From contig JASEVX010000013.1 of NCBI GenBank assembly GCA_031761405.1, positions 55,332,782 through 55,396,781 of the forward strand: a stretch of 64,000 bases of DNA, given 5' to 3'. This DNA is from Serripes groenlandicus (lineage: Eukaryota; Mollusca; Bivalvia; Cardiida; Cardiidae). The notes below the pieces were generated by a model. The model saw only the letters and a list, made by a program, of their open reading frames with translations. It had not been told where the DNA came from and searched no databases. Positions 47,275-57,792 of this stretch are shown piece after piece. The translations under genes were made by a program, and so were the position numbers. Numbering within the stretch: position 1 is the first letter of the stretch; the number at the start of each line of letters is the position of its first letter.

Positions 47275-47483
47275 CCAACATACAACAAATCTGCAGCAGA
47301 CGACTTTGAAAACAATCATGCAAAAACATGAAAAATCTCTATAAATGAAAATACAATTACTGTAAAAAGTTGAAAACATTATGGCAAAAGTCGTTTTGAG
47401 CAATTTCTCCTTTTGCCACAGTGTTTTCAAAAGTTGTCTGCTGCAGATGCGTCAGAAATAAACTACAAGTGGGAAAGGGTTAA
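47275..47483 (-). mobile_element. TTAA-MITE (GTGGGAAAGGG subtype)
   Basis: TTAACCCATTCCAACATAC, CTGCAGCAGACGAC, GTTGTCTGCTGCAG, AAGTGGGAAAGGGTTAA. Confidence 0.87.
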
Positions 47484-47571
47484 AAATCGGCAGTCTAACT
47501 ATTATATTGTCTCTGTTTTCCAAATACAAAAACAAGGATCCCAAAGGAAGCCACTCTGGAGAAAAAGTAAC

Positions 47572-47725
47572 TTGACCCTTTCCCCTCATACGACAATTCT
47601 GCAGCAGACGACTTTGAACATATTGTAAGTCTTTATAAAAGAAAGTACGCCTACAGTTACGGTTATTGAATAGAGTTCAAAACTTTGTGGCAAATGTAGA
47701 AATTGGTTATTTTAGCATTTCTAAA
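47572..47725 (-). mobile_element. TTAA-MITE, 3'-truncated
   Basis: TTGACCCTTTCCCCTCATAC, CTGCAGCAGACGAC; lost after ATTGGTTATTTTAGC. Confidence 0.75.
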
Positions 47726-47878
47726 AGTTTGCTGAAAGAGTAATATCATGTCATGACTACAATATGAAATATCTGGAATATTTGAAGTATAGATTTGATT
47801 CTTAGTTTTGAACATTTAGAGCATAGGCCTTGGGTGTGGGAGTTCAATCCCAGGGTCATACCACATAGCAGGCTTCAA

Positions 47879-48265
47879 AAAACTTTCCCTCATACAACAA
47901 TTCTGCAGCAGACGACTTTGAACATATTTTGTCAAAACATAGAAAATCTCTGTAATTGAATGGATAACCTATGACTAAAAGTTGAAAACATTGTGGCAAA
48001 AGAAGAAATTGCTCGTTTTGAGCAATTTCTTCTTTTGTCACTATGTTTTCAAAAAGCCGAAAGGGCAGCAGACGACTTTGAACATATTTTGTCAAAAAAC
48101 TGAAAATTTATATAATTAAATGGATAACCTATGACTGAAAGTGGAAAACATTGTGGCAAAAGGAGTATTGCTCATTTTGAGCAATTTCTTCTTTTGTCAC
48201 TAGGTTTTCAAAAAGCAGTCTGCTGCAGAGGCATCAGAAATCGTCTATATGAGGTAAAGGGTTAA
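47879..48265 (-). mobile_element. Head-to-tail dimer of TTAA-MITE with one outer end pair
   Basis: First unit runs from AACTTTCCCTCATAC to AAAAAGCCGAAAGG (about 48064). A second unit starts directly at GCAGCAGACGACTTTG, without TTAA or CCC, and ends GTAAAGGGTTAA. Both carry GGATAACCTATGACT and the hairpin. Confidence 0.82.
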
Positions 48266-48299
48266 GAATGTTTCACCTTCCAACATTAGTAAATTAGTC

Positions 48300-49140
48300 A
48301 CAAATGGTATATCAGAACTTACACTATTTATATATATATACACAAGGCAAGTCACTTTGTCCTCCTATAATATAAACTGTACATGTATGTATGTTACACT
48401 TCAGTCCAGTCACAAAACCACAAGTAAATAATTATGTTCCTGCCTTATGCAAAACAACAAAGTCCTTTATCCTTGATCTTGAAAAACCACTTTTGCACGT
48501 GAAACAAAAATCTTAAAAATACAATCTAGAAAAACCACAAAACAAATATCTTAAAATACAATATTAGAAAACCACAAGTAAATATATCTCTGCCTTATCC
48601 AAAACAACAAAATCCTTAATCCTTGATCTTGGAAAACCACTTTAGCACGAGAAACAAATATCTTAAAATACAATGCAGAAAAGCATGTGAATAAAGGAAA
48701 ACTATTTATACATCACTCATGAGCAAATTCTAACTTTTTTCCAAATAATTTTTCATAAATTTGTCTGGTTTTCAGTAAAAGAAATGTACACACATTATAA
48801 GCGAGAAGCCTCTCTGTATTAGTAAACAAACTATGTGAGAAAGTGACCTTGTTTTTGCTACATCTCCATCCAACACCTATGTGATAATTGCAATGTTGTG
48901 AAATAAGGTTGTTCTATATATACACAACAGTGGAAAAGACAAGGTGGTTTGTTCACCCTTTCCTTGATGCATCATCATGACATTTAGTGCTTACTGAAGC
49001 AGAGACTTATAACTCTCTGAAAACATTGTGTGGAAATTGTGTGGAAATACCCAAAATGGCTTGCTCTGACTCATTTTAGTTTTCTTATCTCAACCATGAT
49101 TTCAAGTTCATCTCTTTCGCAATTGGACTTACAACTTTCT
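48300..49140. repeat. Intergenic DNA with a ~150-bp tandem duplication
   Basis: CACAAGTAAATAATTATG... and CACAAGTAAATATATCTC... (48419 and 48569) start two copies sharing CCTTGATCTTG, AAAACCACTTT and AATCTTAAAA/ATATCTTAAAA. The rest is unrecognised. Confidence 0.65.
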
Positions 49141-49647
49141 TTAACCCTTTCCCTCATACGGCAATTCTGCAGCAGACGACTTTGAACATATTTTGTCAAA
49201 AAATAGAAAATCTCTATGATTGAATGGATAACCTATGACTAAATGTGGAAAACATTGTGTCGAAAGGAGAAATTGCTCGTTTTGAGCAATTTCTTCTCTT
49301 GTCACTATGTTTTTCAAAAAACTGTCTGCTGCAGAGGCGTCAGAAAGCCAAAACTACCAATGTTTTCAAAAACAACCATTCCTAGTTATCATATTAAACA
49401 GGTTCAGGGATAAATCTATACCTTCATATGTTATTCACCCTATCTAATATTTCCAACATAGAGAAGAAATATATTCCAGGACGAGAAATGGTACACAGTA
49501 CAGCAAATAATATTCTCCGTTTATTTCAATATTTTTTCCATTCATGTTTATCTTATAAAACTATTTTAAGGCATGACGAAAACACTGTCCATATTTACTG
49601 TATTTTGTTTGGTGGTAATATATCATCTAGGTTGGGTCTCTTTATAT

Positions 49648-49878
49648 TTAACCCTTTCCCTCATACAACAATTCTGCAGCAGACAACTTTAAACATATTT
49701 TGTCAAAAAATGGAAAATCTCTATAACTGAATGGATAACCTATGACTCAAAGTAGAAAACATTGTGGCAAAAGGAGAAATTGCTCGTTCTGAGCAATTTC
49801 TTCCATTGTCACTATGTTACCAAAACGCCGTCTGCTGCAGAGGCTTCAGAAAGTGTCTATATGAGGTGACAGGGTTAA
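49648..49878 (-). mobile_element. TTAA-MITE in the duplicated block
   Basis: TTAACCCTTTCCCTCATACA, CTGCAGCAGACAAC, hairpin ATTGCTCGTTCTGAGCAAT, CTATATGAGGTGACAGGGTT. The sister copy at 49141 lacks its last 25 bp. Confidence 0.9.
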
Positions 49879-50076
49879 ACTACCAATGTTTTCAAAAACA
49901 ACCATTCCTAAAGTTATCATAACAGGTTAGGACAAATCTATTCCTTCACATGTTATTAACTCTATTTCATATTTCTGACATAGAGAAGAAAATATTACAG
50001 GAAGAGAAATGGTACACAGTACAGCAAATAATATTCTCCGTTCATTTGAATATGTTTTCCATTCATTAGTCGCCGG

Positions 50077-51110
50077 GCAGAAGCCCGCGACTTCTATTTT
50101 TAATAGCTTTTCGGAAATCACATGGGAGGGCGGCTTATTATTAGAAAGAAACAAATCTAGATGATTTGAACATATTACAATTGTGGTTGTTTACGAACAC
50201 TAATAAATGACACATCTAAAATGAAATAAATATTCCGATTTTTTAATGTTTGCATTTTTTTTTATTTCACTCGCATTTAAGTTTTTTGTCTTATTTACGA
50301 AGACAAAAGTGGTCCCCTCAAGACGTGAACCAACACCCCCTAATGCAGACTCTTATGTGTCATCATTGAGGTCAATTTCGGATTCTCCTTTTAATAGCAA
50401 TTTTAACTTACTAAATGTTGTTTTCATGTTCAAAGAGATGTCTTGATTTGTGTAGAATTCATTTAATAATGTTAATCCATGAATATCTAAAGTAGGAACT
50501 GTTTCTAAGCTAAATATAGACCCTATTCTGTTGTGTAGTTTCGTGACCTTTAACATCGATTTTCGCGCATGCGCATTTCGATATGAAAAATCGAGTGATA
50601 TTATTTTATTTTAGACAAGTACAAGACGAATGTTTGACGCAAAGCGTCAAAGAGAAGCCGCAATATTTCGTTGTACATGTAGAAATAAGAAAAAAAGAAC
50701 ATTTTTAAATCCACAAACAATAGAACAATTTAAACTGTAGACGGTAATGCCGATATATTTCTCCTTTTGAAGACTTGTTTTCTTCAAATTACCCCCCTTT
50801 AAAGCAATACCAGGATATTTACCTTGTGATTCGAATAAGATTGACACACATTGAAATTATATGAATGAATACTATTATTTAAATAAGTAACAACAGCAAA
50901 ATTAAATTTAAGCCAAGATAAATGTGTACACATTTCGTTAATTGTTTATAGATACCCTAATGTATAGGTATGTATATAAAATTTATAAGCAAATGTTTTC
51001 ATTTCAACGTTCCTAATGTTAGAATAGACTAAGGAAAGTCAAGAATACATAAATAAATCAATGCAGTCTTTTCCGGCGACATTGATGCCTTGCATCAACT
51101 TTCTCTTGTG
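50077..51110. mobile_element. Unclassified ~1.03-kb insertion with hairpin ends
   Basis: Defined by comparison with copy 1 of the duplication. Left end has the hairpin GTCGCCGGGC AGAA GCCCGCGAC; right end has TTTTCCGGCGACATTGATGC then CTTGCATCAACTTTCTC. GTCGCCGG and CCGGCGAC are inverted. A - strand open stretch (50556-50353, 67 codons with GSIFSLETVPTLDIHGL) and a TTTGACGCAAAGCGTCAA palindrome near 50632 lie inside. Function unknown. Confidence 0.6.
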
Positions 51111-51261
51111 TTTATCTTATAAAACTATTTTAAGGCATGACGAAAACACTACCTATCTATTTTGTTAAGTAGTAATTTATCATCAATGTTGGGTTTCTTT
51201 ATATTTAAATGAGCTTTACTCTATGAAACCAACCTGAACCGACATTTTTGACAATTTGAAA

Positions 51262-51329
51262 TGCTTCATGCAAAACAGTTGTAACTGCATCTTATTCAAG
51301 ATGTAGTTTCAACCGTTTTGCATGAAACC
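51262..51329. repeat. 68-bp near-perfect hairpin
   Basis: TGCTTCATGCAAAACAGTTG...GCATCTT and AAGATGTAGTTTCAACCG...GCATGAAACC are inverted copies around ATTC. Confidence 0.7.
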
Positions 51330-51392
51330 ATCAAATTATGGAGAAAAAAACAAGAGGGCCACGAGGCCCAGGATCTATCACCTGAGAAGTGA

Positions 51393-51559
51393 TTTTGTTT
51401 TGTTTTATTGGGATTTTTACGCCGCTTTCAACATTATTTCAGTCATATCATGGCGACAGTTCACTTATTCATGATTCCTAGGTAAACAAACCAGTACTAC
51501 GCTAGAAAATGTGCCTTGCCCAAGGGCACACCACCATGACCGTAATGACACGACTGGGG
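51393..51559 (-). mobile_element. 5'-truncated SINE with 12-bp TSD
   Basis: GGATTTTTACGCCGCTTTC, CATGGCGACAGTTCACTT; ends at CACGACTGGGG. TSD CCTGAGAAGTGA at 51381-51392 and 51560-51571. Confidence 0.9.
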
Positions 51560-51698
51560 CCTGAGAAGTGAAGAAGATAAATATTTACAGGACATTAAAT
51601 TATTCTGAATGTTGCAACTTAACCCTTTCCCATTTAAAGTGCATATGGGTCTGCAATATAGATGAAACATGTCCTAATCCCTAGGGACCATAGATTGT

Positions 51699-51932
51699 TT
51701 AACCCTTTCCCACATGTATACAACAAATCTACAGCAGACGAGTCAACTTTGAAAACACCTAAGCAAAAGCATAGAAAATTTATTTAAATGAAAGAACCAT
51801 AATTGAAGAATTGAAAACAAAGTGACAAAAGGTAAAAGTTGCTCGTTTTGAGCAATTTCTTCTTTTGTTGCTAGGTTTCAAAAAGCTGTCTGCTGCAGAG
51901 GTGTCAGGAAGTGTCTATATGAGGGAAAGGTC
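51699..51932 (-). mobile_element. TTAA-MITE
   Basis: TTAACCCTTTCCCACATGTA, CTACAGCAGACGAG, hairpin TTGCTCGTTTTGAGCAA, CTGTCTGCTGCAG, GAGGGAAAGGTCAA. Confidence 0.85.
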
Positions 51933-52265
51933 AATCTGTTAAAATAATTTGAACACACTTTGTACTTATAAAGGGTAGTGTCTCTTTAAAAATATAAAAT
52001 ATTTCTGCCAAATTATTTTGAAATTAGTACTTTAATGCTTTGTTATTTTACTCCTTTGACGATGCCACCACTGGGGTTTTCCCCCAATAAATCCAGGTGG
52101 CTAGAAGAACATTTCTGCCAATTTATGTTGGAATTAGATAAGAACTGTCAGAGAAGAATTTATTTTAAAATTGTGTCAGTTTAAACCCTTTCGGACATCA
52201 TCTGGCAGCCATGCTTTTTACCAATTGATCACAATAGCACTCACGTTGTGCTTGGGTGAGCTAAC

Positions 52266-52608
52266 AATCAATTATGCACATTGTATCTCAAGGGCTTCTT
52301 GAATGTTACTTTAACTTAAAGAGCAAACAGTGTAGATACAGATCAGACCTCACTTGATTTTTCTGTAAAATTAAATGACTTAGAAATGGGAGGTACACCT
52401 GCTTCCAGGTTTTGGTCCTTCGGGGGAAAGCTCTGCTGGACAGAAAAAGTTACTGTCGATAACATGAAGGAGAAAGGGTAGGTAAGTAAATCCCTGAATT
52501 TTGTGGAATTTCATTCATTAAAACCCTTCCCTCTTTAAACTGACCCATCATCATAAACTGAACAAACAGCTTGATAGATAACCCTCAGCCTATGATAGAA
52601 AGAGGTCC
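52266..52608. other. No gene seen
   Basis: Unrecognised intergenic DNA. Confidence 0.35.
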
Positions 52609-52787
52609 AGATAAGGAGGGGCATTCAGCATTTTCCCCCACAATATCTCTTATTATCGAACCAAACCCCATGTTGTAGGTACTCAAAAGTCATCTCATTG
52701 AGACGATTCTTTTGAGTACCAACAACATAGGGTTAGTGGATAAAATAAGGATTTTAGAACAAGCTAAACGTTTCTTATCTGGGGCTC
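52609..52787. mobile_element. AGATAAGG-ended element with ACTCAAAAG hairpin
   Basis: CCAGATAAGGAGGGGCATTC left, TTTCTTATCTGG right; central arms CCCATGTTGTAGGTACTCAA and TTGAGTACCAACAACATAGG around CTCATTGAGACG. Confidence 0.75.
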
Positions 52788-52956
52788 TGCATTAGTAATG
52801 CTGCAGCAGATAACATTGATAAAACGCACTATTTTGGGGGTGATCTGTGTATACCAACATAGGACAAAATTTTACGACTGGTGAAGAATGGTTTTTCCAA
52901 GAAGTAAAAATTACTTTAAGGTTGGTTTTCCTCAAATTTCAAATCAGTGATTAAAT

Positions 52957-53128
52957 ACTCTAGCAGACGGCTTTTTGAAAACATAGTGACAAAAGAAGAA
53001 ATTCCTCAAACCGAGCAACTTCTCCTTTTGCAACAATATTTTCCACTTTTAATGGATAACATATTTTTTGACAAAATATGTTTGCAAAGTCATCTGCTGC
53101 AGAATTGTTTTATGAGGGAAAGGGTTAA
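52957..53128 (+). mobile_element. TTAA-MITE, 5'-truncated
   Basis: Begins at TAGCAGACGGC; ATTCCTCAAACCGAGCAAC hairpin, GTCATCTGCTGCAG, GAGGGAAAGGGTTAA. Confidence 0.8.
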
Positions 53129-53565
53129 TAGTTTTTGGTAAGACCTCAGCAGGTTTCAATCCCTAAAGGTGGTGGACACTCTTAGCCTCTACACAACCGT
53201 TATTGAGTTTATACATGGGTGGCTTAAACTAGCTTTATGCAAATTAAATGCCCATAAAGTGACCACTACACTCCAGGTGACACCCAATTTCCAAATCCTG
53301 CACACGAAGACATTGACCACAGTGGACTTTTAAAATGTTCAAGTTTTACTATGTAAACTCTTTGCCTCAAACCAATTACATTAAAAACGAGTACGAAAAA
53401 AAAGATAATTTCTCAATATGCAATGTAGTTCCTTCCTTTCTCATAATGGTCTACAAGTTTGATATGTTCATATTTCTTTCTAGATCTATGTCATATTCTT
53501 ATTAATAGGATGATTCACACTAAATTAAGCTGGGTCCCAATTAGCAAATTTATCATGTCATTTTC
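53129..53565. other. No gene seen
   Basis: Contains weak SINE-body-like text near 53140-53300 but no A/B boxes; otherwise unrecognised. Confidence 0.35.
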
Positions 53566-53765
53566 TTAACCCTTTCTATCATGAAGACGCTTTCCAACAC
53601 CTCCGCAGCAGGCGACCTTTGAACACATTGTAGCAATAGAAGAAATTGCTACTGATGAAACATTTCCCCTTTCGCCACAATGATTGCAACTCTTTTCAAT
53701 AATAACACATTCATTTTTAGCGGTTTTCCGGTTTTTTCCCCCAGATATTTTCATAATTTGTATTG
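53566..53765 (+). mobile_element. TTAA-MITE, 3' end lost
   Basis: TTAACCCTTTCTATCATG, CCGCAGCAGGCGACC, AAATTGCTACTGATGAAAC. Confidence 0.7.
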
Positions 53766-53980
53766 TCAAAATTAACCGATTGCCAATCAAAATTATCAGT
53801 TATAATCGATCTTTGATCTGTTAGTTTTGGCTCCTTTGGACCCCTCCCAGGGCTTTGCCCTTGACCGAAATGGGGACCTCATTTTGATCTGTTATGTACA
53901 ACAAAACATTAAGACAACCCTGATGTGGGAAAGATTGTAGAAATAACAAAAACATTACCAATAATTACGCATTGAGACCT

Positions 53981-54139
53981 TTAACCCTTTCCCTCATATA
54001 GACGCTTTCTGACGCCTCTGTAGCAGACGGCTTTTTGAAAACATAGTGTTATCCATTCAATTATAGAGATCTTCTGTTTTTTGACAAAATATGTTCAAAG
54101 TTGTCTGCTGCAGAATTGTCGTATGAGGGAAAGGGTTAA
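53981..54139 (+). mobile_element. Internally deleted TTAA-MITE (hairpin removed)
   Basis: TTAACCCTTTCCCTCATATA, GTAGCAGACGGC; jumps from AAAACATAGTG to TTATCCATTCAATTATAG; GTTGTCTGCTGCAG, GAGGGAAAGGGTTAA. Confidence 0.88.
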
Positions 54140-54756
54140 AAAAACAAACTCACAGGTCTCTGAAGCATTTCAAGGAAAATCAGTAATTTTTTCATTTTTC
54201 ACATTAACAACATCAGCAAGCAGGGTTTTAAGAGATTTTATTTATTTAATCTTTAATCTTTTTTAAATTCATTGTTAAATGAAACGGTTTAAGTGCGGAT
54301 CCAAGGAGGAAGACATTGGGTTATTATTTTTATTGGGCCAAATATTTCACCCTCATTCAGGCAGATATCATTCATAGTTCAGAGCTTTTATCCATTAAAC
54401 ATTTACCCCATAATGGAATTTCAAGACTTTTCTGCTTCGATTTCACCTGGCCTAACAAAAATATATTATGTAATTTTTGGAAAATTTGGAAGGATAATTT
54501 TTATGTGGAGTTGATACCGCAATTTCCCCCATTCCCCAAAAATCCGCAATATCTCTCACTTTCCCAAAATATTTTCAAAAGTTGGCATACATTTGCGAAG
54601 ATGTCAAATAATGTCTGTAAGTGGGAAGGGTTCAACCTTAGGTCTAGTTAACACAATGAAAAATGCACCATGCTGAGAAAAGATCAAATCTTATAATGCA
54701 AAACATATATGTATAAAATAGCGCTGTGTCATGCGATTTAGGGTGTTATTGAATCT
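54140..54756. other. No gene assigned; one MITE-like trace
   Basis: 54540-54635 resembles a MITE right half (AAATATTTTCAAAAGTTGG, GTAAGTGGGAAGGGTTCAA). Overlapping open stretches at 54293-54651 have no recognisable domain. Confidence 0.4.
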
Positions 54757-54986
54757 TTAACCCTTTCCCTCATACGACAATTCTGCAGCAGACGACTTTG
54801 AACATATTTTGTCAAAAAGTAGAATATCTCTATAATTGAATGGATAACCTATGACTAAAAGGGGAAAACATTGTGGCAAAAGGAGAAATTGCACGTTTTG
54901 TGCAATTTCTTCTTTTGTCACTATGTTTTCAAATAGCCGTCTGCTGCAGAGGCGTCAGAAAGCGTCTATATGAGGGAAAGGGTTAA
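54757..54986 (-). mobile_element. TTAA-MITE, full length (230 bp), reference-like copy
   Basis: TTAA at 54757-54760 and 54983-54986; CTGCAGCAGACGAC, GGATAACCTATGACTAAAAG, hairpin ATTGCACGTTTTGTGCAAT, CTGCTGCAGAGGCGTCAG, TATGAGGGAAAGGG. Confidence 0.95.
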
Positions 54987-55186
54987 AGAGGGAAGAGATG
55001 AGTGAATTAGTGTATACATACATAAAGTCTCACCAGAGTCTTCACTCTACGACTGTATAATATTATATTGACCTAATTGAAAATATTGACAAAGAGACAG
55101 TTCTAAATGTAGCCCCAATAGATGTTTTCTAAAGATGCCAGTCCAGAAAGCCATTAAGACTTAATATGACCAAAAACAGCTCAAGA

Positions 55187-55352
55187 ATATATATATATAT
55201 ATATATGTGGTTAAAGTCGGTCAATCATAGATGAAAACTTTGTTGCAAAGTAAGTAATTGCTAATAATGGACAATTTCTCCTTTTGCCATGCACTGTTTT
55301 CAAATGTCGACATCTGCAGATGGGTCAAACTGCATCTGCAAGTAGGAAACTG
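55187..55352 (+). repeat. (AT)n microsatellite and a MITE 3' half
   Basis: ATATATATATATATATAT at about 55187-55206, then 55226-55352 with GCTAATAATGGACAATTTC, TGCATCTGCAAGTAGG and TGTTAA. Confidence 0.6.
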
Positions 55353-55580
55353 TTAACCCATTCCCTCATATAGATGCTTTCTGATGCCTCTGCAGCAGAC
55401 GGCTTTTTGAAAACAGTGAAAAAAGAAGAAATTGCTCAAGACGAGTAATTTCTCCTTTTGCCACAATGTTTTTCACTTTTAGTCATAGGTTATCCATACA
55501 ATTATAGAGATTTTCCATTTTTTGACAAAATATGTTCAAAGTCGTCTGCTGCAGAATTGTCGTATGAGGGAACCGGTTAA
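55353..55580 (+). mobile_element. TTAA-MITE, full length
   Basis: TTAACCCATTCCCTCATATA, CTGCAGCAGACGGC, hairpin ATTGCTCAAGACGAGTAAT, GTCGTCTGCTGCAG, GAGGGAACCGGTTAA. Confidence 0.92.
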
Positions 55581-56010
55581 GGCATCAGTTTCATCCATCC
55601 TGACCTATTTCAACCTCCTGACTTACAAACCCAAACAACTACTACGCAGTAAGATAGTCTGTAATATTTGTTTATCATTTCTTTTTTAGTATTAATTACT
55701 ATCTAGGACTGGAATCAGTCACATAGTTTCAAGCATATCGATATCACAGCACTCACAAGTTTATTGGTACATGTCTATTAACTTTTAGAGCTAAGTACTT
55801 AGAGAAAAAAACATAATTTCTTACCGATATGATTGGACCAATTATTCTACTTGAATTAGCATAATATCCTAAAATTGATTTATCTTTGGTTATATTTAGT
55901 ATGTGTACAAAATCTTTGTAATATCAGCGGAAAAAAAAAAGAAATCGGAAAAAGTTGGGACTTTACCTAAGTTTTGTGATGAGCCATCAAAATAGAAAGT
56001 CTTCTTCCTT
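55581..56010. other. No gene seen
   Basis: Unrecognised intergenic DNA with an A-run near 55929-55940. Confidence 0.35.
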
Positions 56011-56237
56011 TTAACCCTTTCCCTCATATAGACGCTTTCTGACGCCTCTGCAGCAGATGGCTTTTTGAAAACATAGTGACAAAAGAAGAAATTGCACAAA
56101 ACGTGCAATTTCTCCTTTTGCCACAATGTTTTCCACTTTTTGTCATAGATTATCCATTCAATTATGATCTTCTATTTTTTGACAAAATATGTTCAAAGTC
56201 GTCTGCTGCAGAATTGTCGTATGAGGAAAAGGGTTAA
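56011..56237 (+). mobile_element. TTAA-MITE, full length
   Basis: TTAA at 56011-56014 and 56234-56237; CTGCAGCAGATGGC, hairpin ATTGCACAAAACGTGCAAT, GTCGTCTGCTGCAG. Confidence 0.93.
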
Positions 56238-56256
56238 AAAACAAACTAGAAATACT

Positions 56257-57054
56257 GTGAGCAAAGCTCACTGAAGAATACCCCCCGCTCCCCTTGGAAG
56301 AGTCCGAGGCGTGTGATCTTCCTTCATGCATATCTACATATGATGTGTAACCTTCATGTAAAGTTTGAACCAAATCCATTGAGCCGTTTAGGAGGAGTAG
56401 TGCTTACAAGAAATGTGGAGGTATGTGCACAGGAGTCCCTCGCAGATAACCTCTAAGTTAAATTATCTCCCCTTGGAAGAGTCCGAGGCGTGTGATCTTC
56501 CTTCATGCATATCTACATATGATGTGTAACCTTCATGTAAAGTTTGAACCAAATCCATTGAGCCGTTTAGGAGGAGTAGTGCTTACAAGAAATGTGGAGG
56601 TATGTGCACAGGAGTCCCTCGCAGATAACCTCTAAGTTAAATTATCTCCCCTTGGAAGAGTCCGAGGCGTGTGATCTTCCTTCATGCATATCTACATATG
56701 ATGTGTAACCTTCATGTAAAGTTTGAACCAAATCCATTGAGCCGTTTAGGAGGAGTAGTGCTTACAAGAAATGTGGAGGTATGTGCACAGGAGTCCCTCG
56801 CAGATAACCTCTAAGTTAAATTATCTCCCCTTGGAAGAGTCCGAGGCGTGTGATCTTCCTTCATGCATATCTACATATGATGTGTAACCTTCATGTAAAG
56901 TTTGAACCAAATCCATTGAGCCGTTTAGGAGGAGTAGTGCTTACAAGAAATGTGGACATACGGACAGACAGACGGACAGACAGACAGACGGACAGACGGA
57001 CAGACAGGGTGATTCCTATATACCCCCCCAAACTTTGTTTGCCGGGGGGTATAA
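56257..57054 (+). mobile_element. TACCCCCC-ended element with 179-bp tandem core
   Basis: Opens with GTGAGCAAAGCTCAC and AATACCCCCCGC. Core unit starts (CCCTTGGAAGAGTCCGAGG) at 56291, 56470, 56649 and 56828, an exact 179-bp step; the fourth copy is partial. It then runs into (GACAGACG)n and ends ATATACCCCCCC...CCGGGGGGTATAAC. Core copies appear identical by eye. Confidence 0.85.
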
Positions 57055-57210
57055 CTAGATGATAATTATGTTTCTAGGCTACAGTGCATTGCTGAATGAG
57101 TTTGATAGTAATTATTATTTATTGACCTTTAGGAAAAACTTATTAATTACAATGTACAAAAGGGATCATCTTGACCCACCATCCATTCCCTTATCCCACT
57201 GTATGCCACT

Positions 57211-57431
57211 TTAACCCTTTCCCTCATACAACAATTCTGCGGCAGACAACTTTGAACATATTCTGTCAAAAAATAGAAAATCTCTATATATACCTATGAC
57301 TAAAAGTGGGAAACATTGTGGCAAAGGGAGAAATTGCTTGTTTTGAGCAATTTCTTCATTATTCACTATGTTTTCAAAAAGCTGTCTGCTGCAGAGGCGT
57401 CAGAAAGCGTCTATATGAGGGAAAGGGTTAA
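57211..57431 (-). mobile_element. TTAA-MITE
   Basis: TTAACCCTTTCCCTCATACA, CTGCGGCAGACAAC, ATTGCTTGTTTTGAGCAAT, CTGCTGCAGAGGCGTCAG, GAGGGAAAGGGTTAA. Confidence 0.92.
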
Positions 57432-57665
57432 CCCTTGGCCATATACATGTACAAACACTTTCTGACACCTCTGTAACAAGACTCCTTTTAAAAACATTGT
57501 CGCAGAAAGAGATGCTGATAATAAACAATTTCTTCTTTTGCCGCATTCATGTTTTCAAGTCTATTAATTATTAATTATACTTTCATTGAGATATTCCATA
57601 ATTTCACGTAGAAGTTTCAACGTGTCTGTGGCAGATCTGTTTTAGATAGGAATAGGAAAACCATC
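57428..57665 (+). mobile_element. Diverged TTAA-MITE sharing TTAA
   Basis: TTAACCCTTGGCCATATAC, CACTTTCTGACACCTC, GCTGATAATAAACAATTTC; right end eroded. Confidence 0.7.
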
Positions 57666-57792
57666 ATTAAATTTTGAATGAATTGTTTAGCTGGAATTTC
57701 AACCTCGATAATTATTGTGAGCTTGTGCAGTCTGATCTTGCTCTTTCATTCACTACTTCATTAACTAGAAAAGACTATTCCTAAAGCAAGTA

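Larger units (their letters stand above)
49141..51215 (-). repeat. ~510-bp tandem duplication (MITE plus flank), second copy carrying a 1-kb insert
   Basis: Copy 1: MITE 49141-49350 and flank 49352-49645. Copy 2: MITE 49648-49878 and flank 49879-50076 resuming at about 51110-51215. Shared flank markers are ACTACCAATGTTTTCAAAAA, GAAATGGTACACAGTACAGC and TTTATCTTATAAAAC then GGCATGACGAAAACACT. Confidence 0.85.
51352..52265 (+). mobile_element. Short hairpin-ended element with SINE and MITE inside
   Basis: Left end CAAGAGGGCCACGAGGCCC then ATCACCTGAG; right end TTGATCACAATAGCACTCAC, TTGGGTGAGCTAA. A SINE (51393-51559) and a MITE (51699-51932) lie between, with little typical core left, so the two ends may belong to different copies. 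Confidence 0.5.

Noticed and set aside
54293..54651. Overlapping + strand frames of 73 and 111 codons
   Set aside because: No recognised domain, no splice signals, and the end overlaps a MITE-like trace.
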